DNA of 58,087 nucleotides. Origin: Spirochaetales bacterium (GTDB taxonomy: Bacteria; Spirochaetota; Spirochaetia; Treponematales; Treponemataceae). The notes beneath the pieces were generated by a model that saw only the letters and a list, made by a program, of their open reading frames with translations, was not told the origin of the DNA and ran no database searches. Below, one piece after another: positions 9,001 through 18,055 of this stretch. Each line of letters opens with the position of its first letter. Within the stretch, counting starts at the first letter, position 1. A program made the position numbers and the translations under genes. The stretch is taken from the NCBI GenBank assembly GCA_003246335.1, contig QKAR01000046.1:1-58087 (forward strand), read 5' to 3'.

Positions 9001-10380
9001 TCAATCCGCCTGAATCGCTTTTTTCTTCCCGAAAATTGCCTGAATCGCCTCTTTTAGGTCGGCGCAGCGCACGGCCCCGCCCTCGCTCTCCGGCGCGATC
9101 ACTTTCGCGAAACCGAGGCCGTTCGCGGCTTTCACGCGCGTTTTGAGCCGCCCGACCGGCCGAATCTCGCCGGCGAGGCTCAACTCTCCCACCAAGGCGA
9201 CGCCCGACGGCGCGGGTATATCGGTTCGCGCCGAATAGAGAGCCGCCGCGAGCGCGAGGTCGATGGCGCTCTCGGTCAATCGAACGCCGCCGGCGACGTT
9301 CACGTAAATATCCTGATCGGAAAACCGCAAACCGACGCGCTTTTCGAGCACCGCCGCGACGCGGCTTACCCGGGCGGCGTCGACGCGATCCGAAAACACG
9401 CGCGACATCGAGCCTTTCGCGGGAACGGTGAGCGCCTGAATCTCGACCAAAAACGAACGACTGCCCTCGAACACGGGAACGATGGCGACGCCGGGCGGCA
9501 CGTCTCCCGAGCGACGGACGATGAACATCCCCGAAGGATCCTCGACGGGCGCGAGGCCGCGCGCCGTCATCTGAAAAATCCCGAGCTCGTCCACCGAGCC
9601 GAACCGGTTTTTTAGGGCGCGCAAAAACCGAAAATCCTCGTCATTTCGCTCGAAGGAAACGACCGTGTCCACGAGATGCTCAAGCGCCTTCGGGCCGGCT
9701 ATCGTGCCGTCCTTAGTGACGTGAGCAACGAGAAAGAGAACCGAGTCTCGGGTCTTCACCCACCCGACGAGCTCGTGAGCGCAGAGCTTCAGCTGATTGA
9801 CCGTTCCGGGCACGGCTCCCGCGTCGGGGGAATACACGGTCTGAATGGAATCGACGATGGCGATGACCGGGTGCAATTCCTCGAGCGCTCGCTCGATGTC
9901 CTCGAGCCGGTTCGCGCACAAAATCTCGACGCGCGAGGAATCGAGGCCGATGCGGTCGGCGCGCGATCGGATTTGCGCCGCCGATTCCTCGCCGGAAACG
10001 TAAAGGATACGCCCGTTTGTCGCCGCCGAGGCGGCCGCCTGCAGAAGCATCGTGGACTTGCCGATGCCGGGCTCGCCGCCCACCAAGACAGCCGACCGTT
10101 TCATGGCGCCGCCGCCCAGGACTAAATCCAGCTCGGCGATGCCGGTCGAGACGCGCGTCCCCGACTGCGCGTCCACGCTCGAAAGCGGAACGGGCCGCGG
10201 CGCGACCGCCGCGGACGCGGTCGAAAAACCGCCGCCGGACGAAGGGCCGTCATCCAGGGTGACTTCCTCGAACGTATTCCACTCGCCGCATTCGGGGCAT
10301 CGGCCAAGCCACCGCGGCTGAGTATAGCCGCATTGGGAACAGCGAAACGCCGTGGTCCCCGTCTTTTTTTTCGCGCTCAT
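9001..10380 (-). CDS. radA: DNA repair protein RadA
   Basis: A 459-residue RadA (Sms), normal length. An N-terminal C4 zinc finger (C14, C17, C28, C31), a RecA-like ATPase core with Walker A GEPGIGKST (102-110), the RadA-specific KNRFGSVDELG motif, and a C-terminal Lon-protease-like domain (VALVGELSLAGEIRPVGRL). RadA is a RecA-loaded branch-migration helicase in recombination and repair. The frame stays open 396 bases further upstream, but the conserved start is ATG at 10378-10380, three residues before the lysine-rich lead to the zinc finger. A TG-extended -10 box lies ten bases before this ATG, so the leader is very short. It is divergent from the outer-membrane barrel gene. Confidence 0.95.
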   Translation of the reverse strand: MSAKKKTGTTAFRCSQCGYTQPRWLGRCPECGEWNTFEEVTLDDGPSSGGGFSTASAAVAPRPVPLSSVDAQSGTRVSTGIAELDLVLGGGAMKRSAVLVGGEPGIGKSTMLLQAAASAATNGRILYVSGEESAAQIRSRADRIGLDSSRVEILCANRLEDIERALEELHPVIAIVDSIQTVYSPDAGAVPGTVNQLKLCAHELVGWVKTRDSVLFLVAHVTKDGTIAGPKALEHLVDTVVSFERNDEDFRFLRALKNRFGSVDELGIFQMTARGLAPVEDPSGMFIVRRSGDVPPGVAIVPVFEGSRSFLVEIQALTVPAKGSMSRVFSDRVDAARVSRVAAVLEKRVGLRFSDQDIYVNVAGGVRLTESAIDLALAAALYSARTDIPAPSGVALVGELSLAGEIRPVGRLKTRVKAANGLGFAKVIAPESEGGAVRCADLKEAIQAIFGKKKAIQAD

Positions 10381-10390
10381 AACGTGGGTT

Positions 10391-10399
10391 ATCATAGCA
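10391..10399 (-). promoter_or_regulatory. TG-extended -10 box of radA (near-leaderless)
   Basis: TGCTATGAT on the minus strand ends ten bases before the radA ATG, with no Shine-Dalgarno between. The expected transcript has a leader of only about three bases. Confidence 0.55.
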
Positions 10400-10441
10400 G
10401 AAATTCGACGAATCGGCTTTAAACTCGGCGCGATTCCCGTA

Positions 10442-10447
10442 TACACT
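10442..10447 (+). promoter_or_regulatory. Leaderless-type -10 box of the barrel-protein gene
   Basis: TACACT ends six bases before the ATG at 10454; there is no Shine-Dalgarno. The same hexamer and a 6-7 base gap occur before the genes starting at 5236 and 23001 on the minus strand. A -35 box is not clear. Confidence 0.5.
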
Positions 10448-10453
10448 TCCGCC

Positions 10454-11815
10454 ATGAGACTACCACGAACATTTTGGGGAGCTGCCGCGTCCGCGGCCCT
10501 CTTCTTTACGCTCGCGAGCATTCCCGCTTCCGCGGAGCCGTACGTCATCGCGAAAGAAACTTTCGATATCACCGGAAGGACTCGATCGACCGCCCTCGAG
10601 CAAGTGCTCGGGATCGCCGAAGGGCGCGAGTTCCAAACGAAGGAAGATCTTGAGGCCTTCGCGAAAGACCGCGCGCGCAAGCTCGAAAACCTCCGCGTGT
10701 TCAAAACCTCGCGCGCGGAAATCATGTACCCCCAAACGTTCGCGGCTCCCGCTCCCGACGAAATCATTCCCGTCACGCTAAAGATTACTATCGTCGACGG
10801 GGCGCCGATCGCTATCGTCCCCTACGCGTTCTACAACAGCAACGCCGGTTTTCAGGGCGGAGCCCTCGCGAACGCCGCCAACGTGTTCGGAACCATGGAG
10901 AACGTGATGGCGGCGGGTATGTACGGCGCGGCCCCGGACGAGAATGACAATCTCCGATGGTCTGACCCAAACTTCGCCCTTTTCGGGACCTGGGGAGGTA
11001 TCCGCGTCGGTGACCTGCGGCTTTTCGTCACGGGATCGGTCGGGAATCATGGCGTCGAGCTCAAAAACCGCGGCGTTTCCATGCTCGAGTACGACGAGCT
11101 GAGATTCGGCGGGGGTGTTGGCGTCACCGTTCCCCTGACGGAGCGAGTATCAATCACCCAATCCATCGGAGGCAGCGTCAGCCCCCAGACGAAAGTTACC
11201 TACGCCGAAAACGACGACGCGCTATCCTACGGACCGATGAAGCAAGCCATGAACGAGAAAACCGAGATTGCCTACGAGGCTTTCGATTGGATTGGGAATT
11301 TTCGCGAGGGGTTTAAGGCCGACGCGGGCGTTTCCGGCAGAATTGCCTACCCACGCGACGCCGAAAGGATACAGGAACTCACCGCCACGGCTTCCGCGTC
11401 CGCCTATCGTATCCTCGGAAACAGGTTTAACCCGAGCGCGCGCGTCAGCGCGTTCGCGAAAACGGGAAAGCCAGCCATCGACCTTGGGGAGCACGCACGA
11501 GGGATTCTCGATATGACCATGCGCGGCAACGAGGGCGTTTTCGTCAATACCGGCGTCCAAACTCGCCTTTTCCGCGTGCGAAGCGCTGAACTACACCTTT
11601 CCCCGACGCTCGACTTCGCCTGGGCGTTCGACCCCGATGCGGACGACTACCGCAACGACTGGGGCTTTGGGACGGGTGCCGAGCTCATCCTCGTTTTCGA
11701 CAGCATGAAAAACTTGCCGATTAAGCTCGGCTGCGCATGGGATCTCCGACCGGAGAATCGGCTCGGCGACGAAAACCGCTACGAAATCGATTTTAACTTC
11801 AGTTTCACTTACTGA
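10454..11815 (+). CDS. Outer-membrane beta-barrel protein with POTRA-like N-terminus
   Basis: A 453-residue exported protein. Residues 1-26 are a signal peptide with an ASA-E cleavage site. Residues 28-105 look like one POTRA-type module (ITGRTRSTALEQVLGIAEGREF, then a helix and a strand), as in Omp85/BamA relatives. The rest alternates amphipathic strands and ends in NFSFTY with a terminal aromatic residue, the usual barrel end recognised by the BAM machinery. One POTRA and a short barrel suggest a small Omp85-like or lineage-specific protein rather than BamA itself. The upstream frame is open, but the signal peptide fixes the start at 10454. It is divergent from radA, 73 bases away. Confidence 0.7.
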   Translation: MRLPRTFWGAAASAALFFTLASIPASAEPYVIAKETFDITGRTRSTALEQVLGIAEGREFQTKEDLEAFAKDRARKLENLRVFKTSRAEIMYPQTFAAPAPDEIIPVTLKITIVDGAPIAIVPYAFYNSNAGFQGGALANAANVFGTMENVMAAGMYGAAPDENDNLRWSDPNFALFGTWGGIRVGDLRLFVTGSVGNHGVELKNRGVSMLEYDELRFGGGVGVTVPLTERVSITQSIGGSVSPQTKVTYAENDDALSYGPMKQAMNEKTEIAYEAFDWIGNFREGFKADAGVSGRIAYPRDAERIQELTATASASAYRILGNRFNPSARVSAFAKTGKPAIDLGEHARGILDMTMRGNEGVFVNTGVQTRLFRVRSAELHLSPTLDFAWAFDPDADDYRNDWGFGTGAELILVFDSMKNLPIKLGCAWDLRPENRLGDENRYEIDFNFSFTY

Positions 11816-11839
11816 TCGTAGCCGCCACGCAGGGATTTT

Positions 11840-12928
11840 TTACGGTATGAGCGCGTCGAAATAGGCGCGATTCGCCTTCCACGCCGACTCGCGAACCGAC
11901 AGGCTTACGATGACGCATGATTTTCCGTCCGCCGACGGGAAACAAACCTTGACGTCGCGGTTAAGAACGTTCTGCGCCCCATCGAAAAAAAGATTCGTCA
12001 CGACGATTCGCTTCGCCGTACCCGAAACCGCGGACTCCGAAGGATCGGCCCAGGAGTCGGGACCGGAAACTGAAAACAGCCTAAGGAGGGAAAGGGGCAA
12101 GTCCCCCTCGGGCATTTGCATCAGCGAAAGATCAAGAGAATCCACGATTATCGCGGCCTCGCTCCCGAGAAAGAAGACATTCTCGCCCGCGGGGGCCCAT
12201 TGATCGTCGAGCTTCAGCGTGATGCCGTTCACCGTTTTCGGGCTCGCTTTTCTCCCGACGGCGGGAGCGAACGGCGCGGAGGACTTCGCCTCTCCCTGCG
12301 GCGCGAAATTAAAGAAAACCGAGTCGCCGCCCGAGCGAATGCGCCCGACTCGCACGAGGGAAAGCGCGGCCGATCCGTCGGCTCCGGCGATGCCGCGCAG
12401 GTTAAAGACGGGGACCTCGGGGGCGAAAATGAGGTTAATGGCGCCGCCGAACGCATCGGACGAAACGCCCGCGCGCACGAGCGGAGGAATGAGGCCAGAC
12501 CGAGGCTTGCCGCTGACCGCCGTCGCCTCGGAAGCCGAAAGAGTTGAGCCCGTCCCCGCATGACGCCATGACCACAGGTCGGGGAGAAGGCGCATGAGAT
12601 AATTGACCGCGAGGGAATCCTCGGGCTTAATGTCGGAAATTATTTTTTGCCCGGTTAAAACAAGATTGTCGCCGTCGAGCTCGGAAGAGAAAAGGACGGC
12701 GACGCGGCTTCCGGTCGACGGGGTAAGGGCAAAAGCGCCCCACGTCGAGTCGCTATACTCCAGGAATCCGACCCACGTCGGGGTCTTCCAGGTAAAGTCG
12801 CGGTACACGACGAAATCGCCGGATATTCCCGAGGGGTAATCCTTAAACTGATTACCGTCGGCGAGGGCGGTCGCGGTCGCGGCGAAAAGGGAAAGACAGG
12901 CGAAAACGGCTCGAATGGATATACGCAT
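11840..12928 (-). CDS. Exported protein of unknown function (paralogue of the gene at 36164-37243)
   Basis: A 362-residue protein with a clear signal peptide (MRISIRAVFACLSLFAATATALA, written here only as residues 1-23; cleavage before DGNQ). It has no motif I can name. It shares length, layout and several anchors with the 359-residue protein at 36164-37243: a GDFVVYRD/GEYAIYAD start region, a PSTG motif, and the C-terminal ending NRAYFD/NRAYFE, so the two look like distant paralogues. ATG at 12928 is chosen because a -35/-10 promoter ends seven bases before it and the signal peptide begins there; the twelve in-frame codons upstream would include the promoter. Probably periplasmic. Confidence 0.7.
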   Translation of the reverse strand: MRISIRAVFACLSLFAATATALADGNQFKDYPSGISGDFVVYRDFTWKTPTWVGFLEYSDSTWGAFALTPSTGSRVAVLFSSELDGDNLVLTGQKIISDIKPEDSLAVNYLMRLLPDLWSWRHAGTGSTLSASEATAVSGKPRSGLIPPLVRAGVSSDAFGGAINLIFAPEVPVFNLRGIAGADGSAALSLVRVGRIRSGGDSVFFNFAPQGEAKSSAPFAPAVGRKASPKTVNGITLKLDDQWAPAGENVFFLGSEAAIIVDSLDLSLMQMPEGDLPLSLLRLFSVSGPDSWADPSESAVSGTAKRIVVTNLFFDGAQNVLNRDVKVCFPSADGKSCVIVSLSVRESAWKANRAYFDALIP

Positions 12929-12935
12929 TGCGCGC

Positions 12936-12964
12936 AGTATACCGGGTTTCTCGCGCCGCGCCAA
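12936..12964 (-). promoter_or_regulatory. Leaderless-type promoter of the gene ending at 11840
   Basis: TTGGCG (12959-12964), a 17-base spacer and TATACT (12936-12941), ending seven bases before the ATG at 12928. No Shine-Dalgarno. This is the best-formed example of the leaderless layout in the window. Confidence 0.7.
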
Positions 12965-12983
12965 TCAAGGGATCTTATGTTAA

Positions 12984-13011
12984 TTGACGCGCGAAGCGAC
13001 GGCGTGATACA
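12984..13011 (+). promoter_or_regulatory. Promoter of the EamA transporter gene with very short leader
   Basis: TTGACG (12984-12989), 16 bases, GATACA (13006-13011), then 11 bases to the ATG at 13023 with no Shine-Dalgarno. The expected leader is about four bases. The -10 match is weaker than in neighbouring cases. Confidence 0.45.
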
Positions 13012-13022
13012 CCGTTCCAATC

Positions 13023-14009
13023 ATGGCTAATAGCGAAGAACGAAACGTCCGCTCATATTTTTTTCTTTTCCTTACGGCGCTCCTTTGGGGCTTCGCTTTT
13101 TCCGCGCAACGCCTCGGCGGGGAGGCGCTCGGCCCCTTCGGCTTTAACGGCATTCGTTTCATCGTAGGAAGCCTTTCGCTCGTGCCGCTCATCGCGTGGA
13201 GGGCGCGCGAAGGCCGCCGAAAGAACGACAAAAACGAGGACTCGGCGGTAAAACCGATCGCCTTGACGCGAAAGAAAGACGCGGCGCGAAAAACTTTCCG
13301 CGGGGGGCTCCTCTGCGGATGCGTGCTGTTCGTCGCCTCGAGCCTGCAGCAAGTCGGCCTTTTGGAGACGACCGCGGGGAAAGCGGCGTTTTTGACCGGG
13401 CTGTACATCATTTTCGTACCGCTCGCCGGCCGTATCGCCGGAAAAAAACAGGGCTGGGGCCTCGCGCTTGGCGTCGCGCTCGCCGCGACGGGCCTGTATC
13501 TCCTGAGCGTCCAGGCGGGCTTCACCGTCGCCCGAGGTGACGCGCTCGAGATAGCGAGCGCTTTTTTTTGGGCCGCGCACATCTTGCTGCTTGGGAAATA
13601 CTCTCAATCCGTCGACCCGGTGAAACTCGCCTTTTTTCAAAACGTCACGTGCGCGCTGTTTTGCCTCGTGACCGCCCTGTTCGTCGAGCGATTGAGCCTC
13701 GGAACAGTCGCGCTCGCGTTCTCGCCGCCGCCGACCGGAACGCTGATCCCGCTCCTGTATTCCGGGATCGCGTCCATCGGCATCGCCTACACCCTGCAGA
13801 TATTCGGGCAACGGGGCGTCGCCCCCGGACCGGCGTCCCTTATCATGAGTCTCGAAAGCGTCTTCGCGGCCGTCGGCGGATGGATGATCCTGGGAGAGAC
13901 GATGGACGCGCGAAGCCTCGCCGGGGCCGCGCTCATGCTCGCGGGCCTCCTTTCAGCCCAGCTCATCCCCGTCTCGTTCCGGCCCAAATTACCCAAGAGC
14001 CACTCATAA
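13023..14009 (+). CDS. EamA/DMT-superfamily transporter
   Basis: A 328-residue integral membrane protein with ten predicted helices in two five-helix EamA repeats. Landmarks are LLWGFAFSAQRLGG at the start of repeat 1, and the typical repeat 2 ending with SLESVFAAVGGWMILGE followed by GAALMLAGLL. Members export or import amino acids, nucleosides and other metabolites; the substrate is not predictable here. A basic, hydrophilic insertion at about residues 58-92 between helices 2 and 3 is longer than usual. It stands alone, divergent from the exported protein gene and convergent with proS. Confidence 0.88.
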   Translation: MANSEERNVRSYFFLFLTALLWGFAFSAQRLGGEALGPFGFNGIRFIVGSLSLVPLIAWRAREGRRKNDKNEDSAVKPIALTRKKDAARKTFRGGLLCGCVLFVASSLQQVGLLETTAGKAAFLTGLYIIFVPLAGRIAGKKQGWGLALGVALAATGLYLLSVQAGFTVARGDALEIASAFFWAAHILLLGKYSQSVDPVKLAFFQNVTCALFCLVTALFVERLSLGTVALAFSPPPTGTLIPLLYSGIASIGIAYTLQIFGQRGVAPGPASLIMSLESVFAAVGGWMILGETMDARSLAGAALMLAGLLSAQLIPVSFRPKLPKSHS

Positions 14010-14036
14010 AAAAACGGCCCCCATCGAGGGGCCGTT
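14007..14036 (-). terminator. Intrinsic terminator of proS
   Basis: Inverted repeat AACGGCCCC (14013-14021) / GGGGCCGTT (14028-14036) with a six-base loop. Read on the minus strand it is followed by a run of T, so it terminates proS, ending inside the stop codon of the convergent EamA gene. Confidence 0.8.
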
Positions 14037-14062
14037 CAAAAAATCGCCGATTAACCTTATTC

Positions 14063-15871
14063 CTAAACGATCCGGGCGAGCGCGTCGCGGACGATGGCCG
14101 CGACTTTCGCGGCGGCTTCCGTGGCCGGCACGAGCTCGGCGTCCTTCGCGGAGCGAAGCTTAACCTCGACGTTCGGAAGGTTTTTATCGCCGACGACGAT
14201 CCTCACGGGAACGCCGATCAAGTCGGAATCCTTGAACTTTACGCCGGGCCGCTCCTCGCGGTCGTCAAGCAGAACCTCTACGCCGGACGACGAAAGCGCG
14301 GAGTAAAGCGCGTCGGCGGTTTCCTTCATCGCTCCCTCGTATTTGATCGGCACGATCGATACGTGGAACGGCGCGACGCTCATCGGCCAAACGATGCCGT
14401 TTTCGTCGTTGTGCTCCTCGATGATCGAGGCGAGCGTGCGGTCGACGCCGATGCCGTAGCAGCCCATCGTCGGATACTGCTGCTTTCCGTTCTCGTCGAG
14501 ATAGAGCATGTTCATGCTTTTCGTGTATTTATAGCCGAGCTTAAAGATGTGCCCCAGCTCGTTTCCCTTCTTGGCGTAATACTCGGCGCCGCAATTCGCG
14601 CAATGGTCGCCGGCGCGGACGGTGCGAACGTCGGCGACGAGCCACGGCGTAAAGTCGCGTCCCGGCTCGACGTGCTCGAAATGGAGGTCTGTCTTCAAGG
14701 CTCCGGTCACCGAGTCGTGCATCGCCATGACGGAAAGGTCGGCGACGACGGGAGCGGTCGCGAATCCGACCGGTCCCGCGAAGCCGACGGGCGCCCCGGT
14801 AAGCCGCTCGACGACGGACTCGCCGGCGAGCTCAACCTCGCTCGCCTTCAGCGTCGCCGCGAGCTTCGTCTCGTTCACGTCGAGCTCGCCCCGCACGCAG
14901 ACGGCGAAGAAAGACTCGGGATAATACGCGGGGGAATTCTCCGGAACGACGCGCTTCAGCGACGCGCAGCCGGGGGCGGAGCGCAGGTCGAGCTCGCTGT
15001 TGACCGCGCGGTAAATGAGCGTCTTGATGAAAGCCTTCGGGGAAGTTTTCAGGAAAGCGCAAAGCTCGTCGATCGTTTTCACGTTCGGCGTCTCGATCGG
15101 GGCGTACGCTTTATCGGTTTTCGCCGAGCCGGGACCCTCGGCGACGGGATCGGGCGCGCAGGCGGCCTTTTCGTCGTTCGCCGCGTAGCCGCATTTCGGG
15201 CAGAGGATCAGGTTATTGTCGCCGACCTCGCTTTCGACCATGAACTCCTCGGAGCCGGTTCCGCCCATCGCGCCGGAATCCGCGCGAACGGGGATTACGG
15301 AAAGACCGCATCGCTTGAAAATTTTCCGGTACGCGCGGCCCATGTCCTGATAGGTCTCGTCGAGGCTTTCGTCGTTCGTATGGAAGGAATACGCGTCCTT
15401 CATCGTGAATTCCCGCGCGCGCATCAGGCCATAGCGGGGGCGAATCTCGTCGCGGTATTTCGTGTTGATCTGATACACCGAAAGCGGCAGCTGCTTATAG
15501 GAAGAAACCTCGCTCCGAAGCAGGGACGTGAAAGCCTCTTCGGCCGTGGGACTGACGACCAATTCTTGGTCGACGCGATTTTTTATCCGGAGCATTCCCG
15601 GGCCCATGGTTTCCCAGCGGCCGGACTCGCGCCAAATATCGCCGGGCACGACGACGGACGGCTTAAACTCCAGGGAGCCGATCGCGTTCATTTCCTCCCG
15701 GATAATATTCTCGACCTTGCGGAAACTCCGCAAGCCGAGCGGTAAATAAGTAAAAAGCCCGTTCGATAATTTGCGGATCATGCCGGCGCGAAGAAGCAGG
15801 CGATGGCTTACGACAACGGCCTCGGCGGGAACTTCCCGGAGGGTCGGTAAAAAAAGCTTAGACATTTTCAT
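14063..15871 (-). CDS. proS: Prolyl-tRNA synthetase, bacterial type with editing domain
   Basis: A 602-residue class II synthetase charging tRNA(Pro). Residues 1-215 carry motifs 1 and 2 (LPLGLRSFRKVENIIREEM, QINTKYRDEIRPRYGLMRAREF); about 220-400 hold the INS editing domain that hydrolyses Ala-tRNA(Pro); motif 3 (GCYGIGVDRTLASIIEEH) and the anticodon-binding domain follow. The length is usual for the bacterial long form. ATG at 15871 has GAGG seven bases upstream; a second in-frame ATG two codons later is possible. The zinc-like cysteine pair CPKCGYAAN before the editing domain and CANCG later are features of this form. Monocistronic, with its own promoter and terminator. Confidence 0.97.
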   Translation of the reverse strand: MKMSKLFLPTLREVPAEAVVVSHRLLLRAGMIRKLSNGLFTYLPLGLRSFRKVENIIREEMNAIGSLEFKPSVVVPGDIWRESGRWETMGPGMLRIKNRVDQELVVSPTAEEAFTSLLRSEVSSYKQLPLSVYQINTKYRDEIRPRYGLMRAREFTMKDAYSFHTNDESLDETYQDMGRAYRKIFKRCGLSVIPVRADSGAMGGTGSEEFMVESEVGDNNLILCPKCGYAANDEKAACAPDPVAEGPGSAKTDKAYAPIETPNVKTIDELCAFLKTSPKAFIKTLIYRAVNSELDLRSAPGCASLKRVVPENSPAYYPESFFAVCVRGELDVNETKLAATLKASEVELAGESVVERLTGAPVGFAGPVGFATAPVVADLSVMAMHDSVTGALKTDLHFEHVEPGRDFTPWLVADVRTVRAGDHCANCGAEYYAKKGNELGHIFKLGYKYTKSMNMLYLDENGKQQYPTMGCYGIGVDRTLASIIEEHNDENGIVWPMSVAPFHVSIVPIKYEGAMKETADALYSALSSSGVEVLLDDREERPGVKFKDSDLIGVPVRIVVGDKNLPNVEVKLRSAKDAELVPATEAAAKVAAIVRDALARIV

Positions 15872-15895
15872 AGGGAAACCTCACGAATATCGGTC

Positions 15896-15925
15896 ATCTT
15901 AGCCGGATTTGCTCCGGCTTTTCAA
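15896..15925 (-). promoter_or_regulatory. proS promoter with palindrome in the spacer
   Basis: On the minus strand TTGAAA (15920-15925), 18 bases, TAAGAT (15896-15901), then a short leader with GAGG before the ATG. AGCCGGA (15901-15907) and TCCGGCT (15913-15919), an inverted repeat with a five-base centre, fill the spacer. It may be an operator; as RNA on the plus strand it would be a small hairpin followed by TTTT. The 138-base gap to the chemotaxis gene holds nothing else I recognise. Confidence 0.4.
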
Positions 15926-15986
15926 GGCGCTTGCAAAATCCTTCCGTTTTACCCGCGAGTGTTACCACAGGAAAGAAAAAATATTA

Positions 15987-15992
15987 TATAGT
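15987..15992 (+). promoter_or_regulatory. -10 box of the chemotaxis receptor gene
   Basis: TATAGT lies 17 bases before the ATG at 16010. The predicted leader is short but contains GAGG (16001-16004), so this gene is not leaderless. The GAGG decides for ATG 16010 over the in-frame ATG at 15995, which overlaps the promoter. Confidence 0.4.
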
Positions 15993-16009
15993 ATATGAAT
16001 GAGGTTATC

Positions 16010-18055
16010 ATGAAGTATTCCGATTTCCGGCCTAAGGCTATAGTCGCCACCCTACTGTTAATTTTTTGCTCCATTTCATTCCTTTCCGGCATTGAGTTAC
16101 TGAATACGATCGTCGTTTGGAACGTTTTTAACCCAATCATTAGCGTTAAGCTTGCCGCGATTAAAAATTGCGCGATCGGCTTCCCGTTGCTCGCGGCGTT
16201 CGCGGTATGGCTGTATCGCTATTTTAAACCGCTCCACGAAACGTTCGCCAAGCTCTCCTCGGGCGTGAGCGTCGACGCCGACGAAAAACAGCGCATCGTC
16301 CATCGCATACGATCGTTTCACCGGCGGATTATCGCGGCAAACTATATCATTTACGGAGTAACCGCGATCGCCTCTATCGTTCAGGGCAACCTTGAAAACG
16401 CGCTTTCCCGAACGGCGATAATCGAGTTTATCCTGTACCTCGCGATGGCCGCCATCGCGGGATTTATCGAGGCGTCGTTCTTCGCAAAAGCCCTCGCCGA
16501 GCCGAGAAAGATGCTAGCGATCTATCGCATTGAGTCGCAGGACGAAACCGAAATGAGCCTGAGAAGCAGGCTCATCCTCATCAACATGGCGCTCATGGCC
16601 GTAACGATGACTTTTTTGCTCTATACGAGCATGAACGCATCGACGAAATCCGCGATCTACCTGCGCTACCTGGAAAAGACCGTCGCCGGAGAAATGTCCT
16701 CCGAAGACGCGAGCGCCGCCTATAAGGATGACGCCTCGCGCATTATTCACGTCCCGGCGATGGCCATTCCTTACCCGCTCGACGCCGAAAAAACCGACGA
16801 CCACTCGCTGGGAGAATTTAAGGGAACGCTCACGCTCATCCTGTGCCTGCTCATCATCACCCTGCTGTGCGAAAAACTCGTCGCCGACGAATCGATTCGC
16901 CAAATACAGACCGTCTCCAAACGGCTCAAAGAAATGATTTCCGGGTCGGGAGACCTGACGCAACGGGCCGAAATCACCCACTACGACGAAGTTGGCCACT
17001 TAGTATCCGACATCAACGGCCTTATGGGAAACCTGCAAACGACTTTCATCGACATTCGGGCCGCGGGCAAGACTGTTTCCGCCGCGGCGCGCGATCTGCA
17101 TAGCGAGATTGGCGACACGTCGAGCGAAACCGAGCGGCTCGCCGCGAGCGTGACCCAAGTCGCCGGCAACGTGAAGCAGAGCCTCTCGGGCGTCGAAGCG
17201 ACTGGCAGGAACCTCGCGGAGGTGTTCTCGGCCCTCGACGGCATCGTCGCGAGCGTAAACTCGCAGGCGGCCTTCGTCGAGCAAACTTCGGGCGCGGTCA
17301 CGGAAATGGCGGCGAACGTCAAATCGGTCTCGGAGGCGACGATCCACGCGAACAACCTCGCGACGAAACTTTCCAAGGCCGCGGTCGACGGCACGTCCTC
17401 GGTTTCCGAGTCCATTCAGGCGATCAAGAAAGTCGAGGAATCGAGCAAGAAAGTCACCGAAATGGTTTCGATGATCACGCAAATCGCGAGCCAGACGAAC
17501 CTGCTCGCGATGAACGCCGCGATCGAGGCGGCCCACGCGGGCGAGGCCGGAAAGGGCTTCGCGGTCGTCGCGAACGAGGTAAGAAGCCTCGCCGAGACGA
17601 GCGCCAAGAGCGCGAAGCAAATCAGCGTCCAGATTAAGGCCATGATCGAAACGGTCCGCGACGGGGTTTCCCTGTCCACGAAGGCGGGAACCGCCCTCGA
17701 CTACATCGCGACCGACATCACGGCGACGACCGGCCTCGTCAAGCAAATTGCCGAGGCGATGAACGAGCAAAGCCTCGCCGCGAACGAGATTCTCGACGCC
17801 ATCACGAAACTCGTCGAGGAAACGCAAAACATCCGAAACAACGCGATGGAGCAAAAGCGCCGGAACGACTCGGTTCGGGTCGACGTCGAGGCGAACACGA
17901 AAAACATGCAGGAAATCGCCTCGGTCACCGACGGTCAAACGGACATCGCGCACAATATTCTCAAGGCGATTAGCGACCTAAAAAAGATCGAGGAGAAAAA
18001 CGCCGAAGTTTCCGACGCGCTGTCGGCGCTCGTCAATAAATACAAGCTCGATTGA
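16010..18055 (+). CDS. Methyl-accepting chemotaxis protein with six-helix sensor region
   Basis: A 681-residue receptor. The N-terminal half has about six hydrophobic helices (near residues 14-37, 50-70, 108-125, 135-158, 190-210, 270-290) instead of the usual two, with a short periplasmic stretch (about 211-268). A HAMP-like segment ([17 protein letters not shown]) leads to the cytoplasmic signalling hairpin, whose tip reads [20 protein letters not shown]. It signals to CheA/CheW and flagellar motors. GAGG five bases before ATG 16010 sets the start. Its stop TGA overlaps the TTG start of the methylase gene. Ligand unknown. Confidence 0.92.
   Translation: MKYSDFRPKAIVATLLLIFCSISFLSGIELLNTIVVWNVFNPIISVKLAAIKNCAIGFPLLAAFAVWLYRYFKPLHETFAKLSSGVSVDADEKQRIVHRIRSFHRRIIAANYIIYGVTAIASIVQGNLENALSRTAIIEFILYLAMAAIAGFIEASFFAKALAEPRKMLAIYRIESQDETEMSLRSRLILINMALMAVTMTFLLYTSMNASTKSAIYLRYLEKTVAGEMSSEDASAAYKDDASRIIHVPAMAIPYPLDAEKTDDHSLGEFKGTLTLILCLLIITLLCEKLVADESIRQIQTVSKRLKEMISGSGDLTQRAEITHYDEVGHLVSDINGLMGNLQTTFIDIRAAGKTVSAAARDLHSEIGDTSSETERLAASVTQVAGNVKQSLSGVEATGRNLAEVFSALDGIVASVNSQAAFVEQTSGAVTEMAANVKSVSEATIHANNLATKLSKAAVDGTSSVSESIQAIKKVEESSKKVTEMVSMITQIASQTNLLAMNAAIEAAHAGEAGKGFAVVANEVRSLAETSAKSAKQISVQIKAMIETVRDGVSLSTKAGTALDYIATDITATTGLVKQIAEAMNEQSLAANEILDAITKLVEETQNIRNNAMEQKRRNDSVRVDVEANTKNMQEIASVTDGQTDIAHNILKAISDLKKIEEKNAEVSDALSALVNKYKLD

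Noticed and set aside
10381-10776. N-terminal extension of radA
   Set aside because: The conserved zinc-finger start fixes ATG at 10380, and the extension would overlap the barrel gene's signal peptide and its own promoter.
13568-15745. A 725-codon open frame antisense to proS
   Set aside because: Lies opposite a well-conserved synthetase, has biased composition and no recognisable motif.
15872-16009. T-box leader upstream of proS
   Set aside because: Only one short palindrome is present; the leader after the likely -10 box is under 25 bases and lacks a T-box core.
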